DNA of 49,449 bases from Desulforadius tongensis (GTDB lineage: Bacteria > Bacillota > Desulfotomaculia > Desulfotomaculales > Desulfohalotomaculaceae): positions 1-49,449 of the forward strand of contig NZ_JAFBCW010000018.1 of assembly GCF_016907915.1 (NCBI RefSeq), in the 5' to 3' direction. Position 1 is the stretch's first letter; each line of letters starts with the position of its first letter. The notes under the pieces were generated by a model. The model had not been told where the DNA came from and made no database searches. It was given only the letters and a program-made list of their open reading frames with translations. A program made the position numbers and the translations under genes. This document shows positions 17,797-25,538 of this stretch, piece after piece.

Positions 17797-18962
17797 TACA
17801 CCGGAACGCTCCTTTTGCGCATACTTTTACAGGTTATCTCTGATAACAAACCGCTTTCAATCAGTTTTCTATTAACCAGTTCATAAAAAACTTTACGATC
17901 GCTGCCGCTTACCACTGCCTGCCGGTGAGCCTCCGCCAGGCACACTGGGTAACCGCCGCCCTTTTGGGCTTGGTCTACCACAACGCTGTGTACAGTATTT
18001 ATGTACTCGGTATCCAGCGCCACCCACCGGGGCACTTCCACCCGGATAATCTCCATGCCCACGTTAACATAAAAGAAATAAATCCTGTGCTCACCATATT
18101 TCTCCAGCACCTTGGAATTAGACTTAAAAAGCGCCGAACGCCGGCCGTACTCTAACCAACCAGCAAATAAAGCGGCATCCCGCAGGCCGGATACCGATTC
18201 ACAGGGACTGTCAGGCTGTCCCCGGCGGGCACAGTGGTCGCAGTCCACCCGCAGCTGCGGGCACAGCTGCACCCGCAGCATGTTGATAACATCGGTACTG
18301 CGGCTCCCGGATATGTAACCGGCCAGCGGCACTCTTCTCTGCCGTAAACTCTCATAGCTGGACACTAACGCTGTTAAAAAATTTTCCGCCCACTTACCCT
18401 GCTGCTCTGCCGCCCACTGAATAAGGGTACCATCGGTTAGGGCCACCACGGTGCCTGCCTTACAGCGCCGGGACATTTTCACCAGTGCCTCTGCCTCTTC
18501 CAGGGTACGGAGAGCGGATACCCGCTGGCTGTCCACCAGCCTCTTTACTCCATCCTCTTCCATGTATAAATCTTCTTCACGATAATACAATTTGGGCTCG
18601 CTGTTTAGTTCCGCCCCGGGGTTATTCCCATATTCCAGGGCAGCGGTGCCAATATTTATTAAATAACACAACACCACCTCATGATGATCGGGAAAAAGCT
18701 GTGACCCGTCACTGGCTAAAACCTGATATTCGCCGGGAGGCGGCGGAAGTGGGTGAGTTACAGCCGCATCTTCTACGGGTTCAGCCACCAGCCAGGATGT
18801 TTTGCTCTCCTGCACCCGCTTCGCTATTTCTTTCAATCTTCCATTCAACTGGGACAGACTTTGGGCAGCTGCTTTTAACTTTTGTTTGTTATTATCGGCA
18901 TTTGCCCGGCAATGTTTTACCATCGCCTCTATATGGGGAAAAAGGCCGGATAAATCAAGCAT
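17796..18962 (-). CDS. nurA: NurA-type 5'-3' nuclease
   Basis: Nuclease of 388 aa with the NurA domain. The catalytic motif is LASDGSQLFPDHHE near residues 80-93 (Asp after Ala-Ser as in the family's DGS), with acidic residues further on: VVALTDGTLIQWA near 173 and the late WVALDTEYIN near 317. NurA degrades the 5' strand at DNA ends together with HerA. The start ATG follows GGGAGTG, and this is the first gene of the five-gene operon. A four-cysteine/histidine cluster (CDHCARRGQPDSPC, near 240) is a possible metal site. Confidence 0.85.
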   Translation of the reverse strand: MLDLSGLFPHIEAMVKHCRANADNNKQKLKAAAQSLSQLNGRLKEIAKRVQESKTSWLVAEPVEDAAVTHPLPPPPGEYQVLASDGSQLFPDHHEVVLCYLINIGTAALEYGNNPGAELNSEPKLYYREEDLYMEEDGVKRLVDSQRVSALRTLEEAEALVKMSRRCKAGTVVALTDGTLIQWAAEQQGKWAENFLTALVSSYESLRQRRVPLAGYISGSRSTDVINMLRVQLCPQLRVDCDHCARRGQPDSPCESVSGLRDAALFAGWLEYGRRSALFKSNSKVLEKYGEHRIYFFYVNVGMEIIRVEVPRWVALDTEYINTVHSVVVDQAQKGGGYPVCLAEAHRQAVVSGSDRKVFYELVNRKLIESGLLSEITCKSMRKRSVPV

Positions 18963-19090
18963 TTTCTAACACTCCCGATAAGCAGAACCATTGTTCGATA
19001 TATAATAATTCGACGGGCAGCATCTTTTCCCTTCAATATGAGCTTTAAAACTTTAACCACAAATCCGGCCTATACGCGCCACCGCGTCTT

Positions 19091-19471
19091 CTATAATATA
19101 TTTTTTATGGTTACCGCTTCCTTTTCCGGTATATGCTGAATCATCAATTTCAGTTCTGATAAATGCCCCAAAGAAAGGTCAATATTTTTTTGGGCAATGT
19201 ATTCTTTTATCCTGGCCAGGTTAAACTCAATATTGTCAATTTCCTGGTGATCCAGGAACACCGGCCACCAGTTTGCTTTTTTACGCCAGCTGTTCTCCAA
19301 AGCCTTTGTTTCTTCACCGGCCCTTTGCCAATCCTCTTTTTCAGCAGCCGTCATTATTTGATCAATATTTTGGGCCAAACTTTCCGCCGCTGCGGCTATG
19401 GTATGGTTTGTCCAAATTCCCAGTACAATAAACAGCGCGAATATCACTCCCAAAACTGCCAGTAATCTCAT
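19091..19471 (-). CDS. DUF4363 family protein
   Basis: Protein of 126 aa with one N-terminal membrane anchor (LLAVLGVIFALFIVLGIW) and a helical extracytoplasmic part (AESLAQNIDQIMTAAEKEDWQ and following). It resembles DUF4363 proteins, which in Clostridia often follow a yetF-type gene as here. ATG at 19471 has GGAGGG at the right distance; the in-frame TTG two codons earlier does not. It is the last gene of the spore-membrane operon. The function is unknown; I infer a partner of the YetF protein. The spacer to nurA (18963-19090) shows nothing notable. Confidence 0.7.
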   Translation of the reverse strand: MRLLAVLGVIFALFIVLGIWTNHTIAAAAESLAQNIDQIMTAAEKEDWQRAGEETKALENSWRKKANWWPVFLDHQEIDNIEFNLARIKEYIAQKNIDLSLGHLSELKLMIQHIPEKEAVTIKNIL

Positions 19472-19495
19472 AGCCAACCCTCCATAAACTTTACG

Positions 19496-20176
19496 CTAAC
19501 CAACCTTGGATTTTTTCTGATAAAACAATCTACCCCCGGTATCTAAACTGGCAAAAAGCACATCCTTTACATCTTTTACCCCCAATTTTTCCAGTTCCGA
19601 CTGCAGCCATTCTTCATTTAGGCTGCACTTAGCCAGATTTTCACGCAGTACTAAACCATCGATGATCAGTGTGGTGGGCAGTCCTTCATAGGTGGTGGAT
19701 ATATTCAAATCCTCCGGTATCACCGGCCTCTTTTGAGATTTGGGTATGACACTTAAATCCCCGCTGGTTTCTAATATGGCAAATTCAACGTCAGCAATGT
19801 TGGGTACATTTTTTACTCTCAATTGCTCCAATAAATCATTTATGTTGTATCTTAACCGCCGCAGTTCCTGATCAATAATTTTTCCGTTTTCAATTAAAAC
19901 GCTGGGTCTGCCGCAAATTATTCCCCGGGCTCTTTCACTTTTCAGGGAAAGATACGACAATGTCACCTGAAAAAGTACTAGGGTAATAATGGCTACAATT
20001 CCACTAACCAGCGGTACCCCTATGTCTGCCATGGGAATAACCGCCAGTTCGGCCAATAAAATTATAATTACCAGTTCAAAGGGCTGCAGCTGCCCTATTT
20101 GTCTTTTCCCCATCAGCCTCAGTGCAACTGCTATCAACGAAAATAAAATTATTGTCCGTATAATTATCAGCAGCAT
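19496..20176 (-). CDS. YetF/DUF421 family membrane protein
   Basis: Protein of 226 aa with three N-terminal membrane helices. The family hallmark RLMGKRQIGQLQPFELVIIILLAE lies in residues about 20-43, then a cytoplasmic DUF421 domain (CGRPSVLIENGKIIDQELRRLRYN near 88, and NVPNIADVEFAILETSGDLSV near 123). In spore formers such proteins are found with spoVA genes and influence inner spore membrane properties. It lies between the yhcN-type lipoprotein and the DUF4363 gene, and is paralogous to the larger DUF421 protein at 22581-23438. Confidence 0.85.
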   Translation of the reverse strand: MLLIIIRTIILFSLIAVALRLMGKRQIGQLQPFELVIIILLAELAVIPMADIGVPLVSGIVAIITLVLFQVTLSYLSLKSERARGIICGRPSVLIENGKIIDQELRRLRYNINDLLEQLRVKNVPNIADVEFAILETSGDLSVIPKSQKRPVIPEDLNISTTYEGLPTTLIIDGLVLRENLAKCSLNEEWLQSELEKLGVKDVKDVLFASLDTGGRLFYQKKSKVG

Positions 20177-20188
20177 GTATTTATTCCC

Positions 20189-20650
20189 CTAACCTTTCAT
20201 GTCTTCGTTTATTTTATTAACTTTCTGATCTATTTTCGGCAGTGATAATTGCTTCCCTGATTTAATTTGTTTTTCTATCTGCTGCAGCTGAAAAAACAGC
20301 TTTTTATCCGCTGTCACCCGCACCGTATACCCTTTATTTATTTTTTTAATTTTGTCATGTACCTGCTGTTTTATTTTTTGCAGCCGCAGCCGGTCAAACC
20401 CGCTTACTTTAATGGCTGCGGAAATGTTTTTATTAACCACCACCGCTGTGCTGTCTGCCACACCATCCACCGTTCGGACCGTTTTTTTAACCTGCTCGGC
20501 CAGCCCGGGATCTACTTTAATCTCTTTAACCGGTACAGCCTGCTGCTGGGGCTTTTCAGCCGGTGCATGCCCCACGGCACACCCGGCCGTTATAAACAAT
20601 AAAATCAGTAAAACAAGGGTTTTAAGGCTTTTCGCACTGAAGACAACCAT
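20189..20650 (-). CDS. YhcN/YlaJ-family sporulation lipoprotein
   Basis: Lipoprotein of 153 aa: signal peptide LVLLILLFITAGC with the lipobox cysteine near residue 23, then a YhcN-type domain (VDGVADSTAVVVNKNISAAIKV, then KIKKINKGYTVRVTADK). YhcN-type lipoproteins are forespore products found in the inner spore membrane. ATG at 20650 is preferred to one 18 bases upstream because GAGGGGG is spaced correctly. Within the spoVAC-AD-AE cluster, as in the mobile spoVA-2 operon of Bacilli. Confidence 0.82.
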   Translation of the reverse strand: MVVFSAKSLKTLVLLILLFITAGCAVGHAPAEKPQQQAVPVKEIKVDPGLAEQVKKTVRTVDGVADSTAVVVNKNISAAIKVSGFDRLRLQKIKQQVHDKIKKINKGYTVRVTADKKLFFQLQQIEKQIKSGKQLSLPKIDQKVNKINEDMKG

Positions 20651-20712
20651 AACATCCCCCTCATTCAAAACACATGGATGCTTTTACCTGCCGCTGATAT
20701 AAAGCGGTAAAA

Positions 20713-21066
20713 TTATCCCTTTGGCCTTACTAACAACGCGGCTATAAAGCCAAAAATTATGGCTGCAGAAATACCGGCACTGGTAACCTCAAAAATGCCG
20801 GTAAGAATGCCCACCAAACCGGTGGTTTCTGCTTCAGCCATGGCCCCGTGCACCAGCGAGTTGCCGAAGCTGGTTATCGGCACCGTTGCTCCCGCACCGG
20901 CGAAGTCTATTAATGGTTCATAGAGCCCCAGCCCGGACAAAACAGCACCCGATACCACCAGGGTACTCATGGTGTGGGCAGGAGTCAATCTAACCACATC
21001 TATCAGCAGCTGGCCGATAACACAAATAATTCCCCCCACCACAAAGGCCGTTAAATAACTCTCCAA
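20713..21066 (-). CDS. spoVAE: Stage V sporulation protein AE
   Basis: Small integral membrane protein of 117 aa with three to four helices and the family segments [50 protein letters not shown] and PITSFGNSL. It belongs to the SpoVAEb type. SpoVA proteins form the channel that moves dipicolinic acid into the developing spore and out at germination. It follows spoVAD by 13 bases. Confidence 0.92.
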   Translation of the reverse strand: MESYLTAFVVGGIICVIGQLLIDVVRLTPAHTMSTLVVSGAVLSGLGLYEPLIDFAGAGATVPITSFGNSLVHGAMAEAETTGLVGILTGIFEVTSAGISAAIIFGFIAALLVRPKG

Positions 21067-21079
21067 GCTAATTCCCTCC

Positions 21080-22087
21080 CTACCGGTGATACTCTATGGA
21101 AACGGCATGAGCTATGCAAGGAATACTTTCCTTTTGCTGATACGATAAGGGTGAAAGCAGCGCCCCGGTGGCAACAATTAATATTTTTTTCAGTTCTCCC
21201 CTCTTCATCCTGTTTAATATGTGGCCGTAAGTAACGGCGGCGGAACAACCGCAGCCGCTGCCCCCGGAAAACACAGGCTGCTCGCCGCTGTAGATAAGTA
21301 AACCGCAGTCTGTAAATATCTCCCGGGGAATGTCTATATCATGTTTTGCAAACAGGTCGGCAGCAATTTTGTGCCCCACTTTTCCCAAATCCCCGGTGGC
21401 GATAAGGTCATATTCCCGGGCCGAAATGCGCAGATCCCTTAAGTGGGCGGTAATGGTGTCCACCGCTGCTGGAGCCATGGCTGCTCCCATGTTGAAGGGA
21501 TCTGTCATCCCCATATCCACCACCCTGCCTATGGTGGCGGAAGTAACTTTGGGCCCTTCACCATGGGAACTTAACAGCCCCACTCCGGCAGCGGTAACGG
21601 TCCACTGGGCGGTGTCAGGCTTTTGAGCCCCGTATTCATTGGGATACCGGAATTGTTTTTCCGCTGCCGCGTTGTGACTCACCGCACCGCAGATAACTTT
21701 TTCGGCCGCCTTACTCTCTATCAACAAGGCTCCCAGGGCCAGGCTTTCCATTGAAGTGGAACAGGCGCCAAAAAGACCCAGGTAGGGAAGCGCCAGGGTT
21801 CTGGCGGCAAAGCTGCTGGAAACAATCTGGTTCATTAAATCCCCACTTAAAAAGAACTGAATGTCTTCTTTTTTTAACCCGGCCTTTTCAATGGCATTTT
21901 CGCAGGCTTCCTCCAGCAGCTTTCTCTCCGCTTTTTCATAGCTGTCCTGGCCGAGCCACAAATCACCGTGCAGAATATCAAAGTCATCGGCCAGCGGCCC
22001 TTGGGCCTCAAAGGGGCCTCCCACCACCGAAGAAGAAATAATGGTGGGCCGGTTTGCAAAAACCCAGGTTTGATGGCCGTGCAGCAT
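21080..22087 (-). CDS. spoVAD: Stage V sporulation protein AD
   Basis: Thiolase-like fold protein of 335 aa that binds dipicolinic acid on the outer face of the inner spore membrane. Family segments: [26 protein letters not shown] at the N-terminus, [21 protein letters not shown] near 128, and the C-terminal [29 protein letters not shown] at 22087 is one base after the spoVAC stop and has GGGGGGAG upstream; an in-frame start 24 bases earlier is less likely. Confidence 0.95.
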   Translation of the reverse strand: MLHGHQTWVFANRPTIISSSVVGGPFEAQGPLADDFDILHGDLWLGQDSYEKAERKLLEEACENAIEKAGLKKEDIQFFLSGDLMNQIVSSSFAARTLALPYLGLFGACSTSMESLALGALLIESKAAEKVICGAVSHNAAAEKQFRYPNEYGAQKPDTAQWTVTAAGVGLLSSHGEGPKVTSATIGRVVDMGMTDPFNMGAAMAPAAVDTITAHLRDLRISAREYDLIATGDLGKVGHKIAADLFAKHDIDIPREIFTDCGLLIYSGEQPVFSGGSGCGCSAAVTYGHILNRMKRGELKKILIVATGALLSPLSYQQKESIPCIAHAVSIEYHR

Positions 22088-22088
22088 A

Positions 22089-22568
22089 TCAGGCTCCCCC
22101 CAACGCAGCAATGGTTGTCTTTATCAGCGCAACTACAAAGGCGGCAAACACACCATAAGTAATAACCGATCCAGCCAATTTAAACATATTGCCGCCCACT
22201 CCAAGCACATAGCCTTCGCTGCGGTGTTCAATGGCCGCCGATGCAATGGAGTTGGCAAAACCGGTTACCGGAACAGCAGTGCCCGCCCCGGCCCACTGGG
22301 CCAAGTGGTCGTATATACCTAAGGAAGTTAAAATAACGGAAATCAAAATTAAAACGGCCACCGTGGGATTGCCCACTGTTTTTTCGGTAAAATTAAAATT
22401 CCAAAGAAAAAAATCCGAGATTACCTGGCCGAGGACGCAAATCCCGCCGCCCACTACAAAGGCCTTTAGAGAATTTAATGCCAGCGGCCGCCGGGGTTCC
22501 CTTTCCTTGGCAAAGGCTTGATATTCCTGCTGTACCGGGGTTAACTTTTTCTTTTTTTTGTTGGACAT
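22089..22568 (-). CDS. spoVAC: Stage V sporulation protein AC
   Basis: Membrane protein of 159 aa with a Lys-rich cytoplasmic N-terminus (MSNKKKKKLTPVQQEYQAF) and SpoVAC segments (NSLKAFVVGGGICVLGQVISD and PVTGFANSIASAAIEHRSEGYVLG). It is homologous to SpoVAE, and in B. subtilis SpoVAC behaves as a mechanosensitive channel. The start ATG at 22568 follows AGAGGTG; the in-frame GTG at 22577 overlaps that site. Coupled to spoVAD. Confidence 0.95.
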   Translation of the reverse strand: MSNKKKKKLTPVQQEYQAFAKEREPRRPLALNSLKAFVVGGGICVLGQVISDFFLWNFNFTEKTVGNPTVAVLILISVILTSLGIYDHLAQWAGAGTAVPVTGFANSIASAAIEHRSEGYVLGVGGNMFKLAGSVITYGVFAAFVVALIKTTIAALGGA

Positions 22569-22580
22569 GTGCAGCACCTC

Positions 22581-23438
22581 TTATTTCAGCAGTAAAGGTT
22601 TTAAATGCTCGGTTATCTCGCTCAACTCTTCAGCTGATCGGGCATACATTTTCTTAGCCTCAGCATCCTTAGTGCTCAGGGCGTAAATCTCACAGTCCGC
22701 CTGACATTTCTTTAATGTATAATAGGCCAGTTCCCTTGCTGTTGGTTTCGGTACTTTAACGGCATCATCAAACAGGTCCAAATAAAGCTGCCCCACAGAG
22801 TCCACCTGGGCGATAAAAACATTTTCCGGTGCCACCCCGGCCTTCTCCAGCTCTGTATGCAGCCAATTTCTGTTCAGTCCCATTGCCCTCAAAGGTTCAT
22901 CCATGATAATTCCATCCAGCATTACCGTTTGGGGAACTGTTTCCTCAGCCACATTTATACCCATTGTTTTGGCATTCAAGGGCTGCTTATCTTTTTTCAG
23001 GTGTACACTTATATCTCCATTGGGCTCCAGCAGGGCAAATTCCACATCGGCAACCTGAAAGATATTTTTTTGGCGCAGTTTGCTTAATAAATCCTCCGGT
23101 GTAAGCCGGGCCTCCATCAGCTTGTCCTCCAGCACTTTACCGTGATTGATTAAGATTGTTTCCCGGCCCTGAACAATATCCCTGACGATCTTATATTTTA
23201 AAGATAACAGGGAAATTAATATGGGCAGAACTGTCCATACCGCCAGTGCCACCAGCCCCTTGGAAACAGAAATAATATTTAAAGAAACGGCCGCGGCCAG
23301 CACTCCCAGCACAATGGCCGTTACCAAATCAAAAAAAGTTAACTGCGCAGTCTGCCTCTTACCCATCAATCGCACCAGCAGCAGGGTCAGGGCAAATAAA
23401 GCAGCTGAGCGAATAAGCACATTTAACCATTCCGGCAT
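22581..23438 (-). CDS. DUF421 (YetF) protein with C-terminal DUF1657-like domain (2Duf type)
   Basis: Membrane protein of 285 aa with three N-terminal helices and the hallmark LVRLMGKRQTAQLTFFDLVTAI, a DUF421 domain to about residue 205, and an added helical tail (ARELAYYTLKKCQADCEIYALS, then DAEAKKMYARSAEELSEI). The tail resembles the DUF1657 protein encoded just upstream. A DUF421-DUF1657 fusion corresponds to the 2Duf protein described from the mobile spoVA-2 operon, which increases spore heat resistance in Bacilli (established knowledge, from memory). ATG at 23438 is favoured by AAGGGG spacing. Confidence 0.78.
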   Translation of the reverse strand: MPEWLNVLIRSAALFALTLLLVRLMGKRQTAQLTFFDLVTAIVLGVLAAAVSLNIISVSKGLVALAVWTVLPILISLLSLKYKIVRDIVQGRETILINHGKVLEDKLMEARLTPEDLLSKLRQKNIFQVADVEFALLEPNGDISVHLKKDKQPLNAKTMGINVAEETVPQTVMLDGIIMDEPLRAMGLNRNWLHTELEKAGVAPENVFIAQVDSVGQLYLDLFDDAVKVPKPTARELAYYTLKKCQADCEIYALSTKDAEAKKMYARSAEELSEITEHLKPLLLK

Positions 23439-23464
23439 AATCAATTACCCCTTATAACAAGCAT

Positions 23465-23671
23465 CTAAAAACCTTTATATTGAGGTTCTTCAAATTCCAA
23501 AGTTTTCAACCGGTGCTGAAAATCTTCGATTATGTATTCCAGTTTATCTGCACTGTTTTTTAAAAGCTTTTGAGCCTGTTCCTCCTGTTCCACAGCAGCC
23601 ATATTTTTCAGCGCCGCCTGGGTACCTTTTAAGCTGGCCAGTGTTTGTTTAACATGTGATGCCACCGTCAT
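23465..23671 (-). CDS. DUF1657 family small protein
   Basis: Protein of 68 aa, all helical, starting MTVASHVKQTLASLKGTQAAL, matching DUF1657 proteins that accompany spoVA-2 type operons. ATG at 23671 has GGAGGTG directly upstream. First gene of the spore-membrane operon. CATACAC lies about 22 bases upstream of the ribosome binding site and could be part of a forespore promoter, but the -35 spacing is not convincing. The function is unknown. Confidence 0.82.
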   Translation of the reverse strand: MTVASHVKQTLASLKGTQAALKNMAAVEQEEQAQKLLKNSADKLEYIIEDFQHRLKTLEFEEPQYKGF

Positions 23672-23719
23672 TACTGTCACCTCCATAAAAATATTGTGTA
23701 TGTTTAACAGTGTTTTATA

Positions 23720-23747
23720 CAAAAAACTAGCCGGAAATCAATCCGGC
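23720..23747 (-). terminator. Rho-independent terminator after mgtE
   Basis: On the minus strand the stem GCCGGA-TTGATT-TCCGGC is followed by TAGTTTTTT. It starts 20 bases after the mgtE stop and ends just before the DUF1657 promoter region, separating mgtE from the spore operon. Confidence 0.85.
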
Positions 23748-23767
23748 AAACATTACTGTGCCAGGCA

Positions 23768-25126
23768 CTACATTAATTTGGAAATAAACATTGATGCCAG
23801 GCTGAAGTATATTGTTAAAGAAAAAATGTCATTCAATGTTGTAATTAAAGGGCCGGAGGCAACGGCGGGATCAATTTTAAAGCGATAAAGCAGCAGGGGA
23901 ATAATTGTTCCGGCCAGTGTACCGATAATCAAAGTCATAAACAAAGAACACCCCACCACCAAACCGAGAACTGGGTTTCCCCGCCAGATATAAGCAATTA
24001 CCGCAATCAGCACCCCACACACCATACCAATGATGGCACCGACGCCTATTTCCCTTAATATTAAGCGGGTTACCGTGTGGCGATCAATATCGTTAGACAC
24101 CAGTCCCCGCACCACCACCGCCAGGGATTGTGTGCCGGTGTTGCCTGTCATTCCGGCAATCATGGGCATAAAAAACGCCAGGGACACCACTTTTTGCAGG
24201 GTATCCTCAAAACCGCTGATAATTCTTCCAGAAATGATGCCAATAAACAGCAGCAGTATCAGCCAGGGCAGGCGGCGCATGGAAGCGGTTAACGCCCCTG
24301 TCCTAAAGTCTATGGCCTTACCCGAGGCAGAAAACTTTTCTATATCTTCATTGGCCTCCTCTATTACCACATCAATAATGTCGTCAACGGTAACTATTCC
24401 CACCATGCGTTTCTGGTCATCTACCACCGGCACAGCAATAAAATCATACCTTTCAATTATCCTGGCCACTTCCTCCTGATCCATGTCAACGGGAACGTAA
24501 ATTACCCGGCTGAACATAATATCCTCAATTTTATCCTCCGCATCGGCCAGCAGCAGGCCGCGATAAGATACAACACCAACCAGTTTTTTATTTTCATCCA
24601 GTACGTAAAGGTAGTATATATTTTCCGCAATTTTAGCAAAGGATTTCAGCTTGTCCACCGCTTCCCTGACGGTATAGTAGCTGCGAATCCACACGTATCT
24701 ATTGGTCATAATGCCCCCCGCCGTGTCGGGGGGGTAATGCAGCATATTTTGCACCGTTTGAGATTCTTCTCGCTTCATCAGGTTAAGATATTCATCTTTT
24801 TTATTCACCGAAAGTTCACTAAGCAGATCTACCAAATCATCATTTTCCATCACATCCATCACGTGAGAAGATTTTTCTACTCCCAGTTTATGTAAAATGT
24901 CGATCTGCTTATCTTTTTCCAGCTCTTGAACTAACCTGGCGATCTGTACCGGCGTCAACAGCACAATAAATTTATACCGGTGCTTTTCCGGCAGGTTTAT
25001 ATACAGCTTGGCTATATCATAGGGCTGCAGCTCGTCAATAATATTCTGCAATTCACTTTTATTTTGTTCCTTTACGTATTTGATAACAAGCAGCAGTATT
25101 TGATTTTCCGTCATCTGATGAATCAT
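23768..25126 (-). CDS. mgtE: Magnesium transporter MgtE
   Basis: Mg2+ channel of 452 aa. It has an N-terminal helical superhelix domain (to about residue 125), a CBS pair (PDTAGGIMTNRYVWIRSYYT near 132, and VVDDQKRMVGIVTVDDIIDVV near 235) and five membrane helices with the pore segment MPMIAGMTGNTGTQSLAVVVRGL near 322. The cytoplasmic domains sense Mg2+ and gate the channel. ATG at 25126 is preferred; an earlier in-frame ATG at 25144 has no ribosome binding site. The start region can be covered by a hairpin (25133-25181). Flanked by terminators on both sides, so probably monocistronic. Confidence 0.94.
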   Translation of the reverse strand: MIHQMTENQILLLVIKYVKEQNKSELQNIIDELQPYDIAKLYINLPEKHRYKFIVLLTPVQIARLVQELEKDKQIDILHKLGVEKSSHVMDVMENDDLVDLLSELSVNKKDEYLNLMKREESQTVQNMLHYPPDTAGGIMTNRYVWIRSYYTVREAVDKLKSFAKIAENIYYLYVLDENKKLVGVVSYRGLLLADAEDKIEDIMFSRVIYVPVDMDQEEVARIIERYDFIAVPVVDDQKRMVGIVTVDDIIDVVIEEANEDIEKFSASGKAIDFRTGALTASMRRLPWLILLLFIGIISGRIISGFEDTLQKVVSLAFFMPMIAGMTGNTGTQSLAVVVRGLVSNDIDRHTVTRLILREIGVGAIIGMVCGVLIAVIAYIWRGNPVLGLVVGCSLFMTLIIGTLAGTIIPLLLYRFKIDPAVASGPLITTLNDIFSLTIYFSLASMFISKLM

Positions 25127-25132
25127 ACTTTC

Positions 25133-25181
25133 ACCGCCCTGCATTACCGGTTTGTTAATTTAGTTTGTCCTGCAGAGCGGT
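25133..25181 (-). promoter_or_regulatory. RBS-covering hairpin in the mgtE leader
   Basis: In the mgtE messenger, ACCGCUCUGCA (25181-25171) can pair along all 11 positions, with one G-U, with UGCAGGGCGGU (25143-25133), leaving a 27-base loop. The 3' arm contains the GGGCGGTGA that must act as ribosome binding site, six bases before the ATG. The hairpin could therefore keep translation low. It does not match the Mg2+-sensing M-box that I know of. Confidence 0.5.
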
Positions 25182-25202
25182 AACTAGACAAATAATATTT
25201 GA

Positions 25203-25246
25203 AAAATTAAAAAGCACGGGAAGTATTAACTACTCCCTGTGCTTTT
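25203..25246 (-). terminator. Rho-independent terminator after copZ
   Basis: Minus-strand stem AAAAGCACAGGGAGT / ACTTCCCGTGCTTTT (one mismatch) followed by TTAATTTTTC. It lies 56 bases after the copZ stop. A smaller hairpin, TGCCGC-TAAA-GCGGCA, at 25277-25292 lies between the two and is not followed by a T-run. Confidence 0.75.
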
Positions 25247-25301
25247 AAGCTGAAACACCTGTTTTTTTTTTAACGGTGCCGCTTTAGCGGCATGTTAAAA
25301 A

Positions 25302-25514
25302 CTATACTACTTCGTATCCTTCCTCTTCAATGGCTTTAACAATATCATCCCTGGATGTTTGGCCCGGGTCATAGGTTACGGTAACATTTTTCTCTTCTAA
25401 ATCAGCAACCGCCTTTTCCACCCCGGGCAGCGCGGTTAAAGCTTTTTCCACCGCAGCGGTGCAGTGACCGCAGGACATACCTTGAACGTTAATTTTTTCT
25501 TCAGTAACAGCCAT
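25302..25514 (-). CDS. copZ: Copper chaperone (HMA domain)
   Basis: Single heavy-metal-associated domain of 70 aa with the Cu(I)-binding motif GMSCGHC (residues 12-18) and the ferredoxin-like fold end (EEEGYEVV). It delivers copper to the P-type ATPase CopA, encoded 24 bases upstream in the same direction. Good ribosome binding site (GGGAGGTACTT). Probably co-transcribed with copA and ending at the terminator 25203-25246. Confidence 0.92.
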   Translation of the reverse strand: MAVTEEKINVQGMSCGHCTAAVEKALTALPGVEKAVADLEEKNVTVTYDPGQTSRDDIVKAIEEEGYEVV

Positions 25515-25538
25515 GATAAGTACCTCCCGTTTTGAATT

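Noticed and set aside
25277-25292. Hairpin TGCCGC-TTTA-GCGGCA after copZ as terminator
   Set aside because: On the minus strand it is followed by A-runs, not T-runs; the better terminator lies at 25203-25246.
25127-25301. M-box riboswitch upstream of mgtE
   Set aside because: The conserved M-box segments are not present, and the copZ terminator leaves too little leader.
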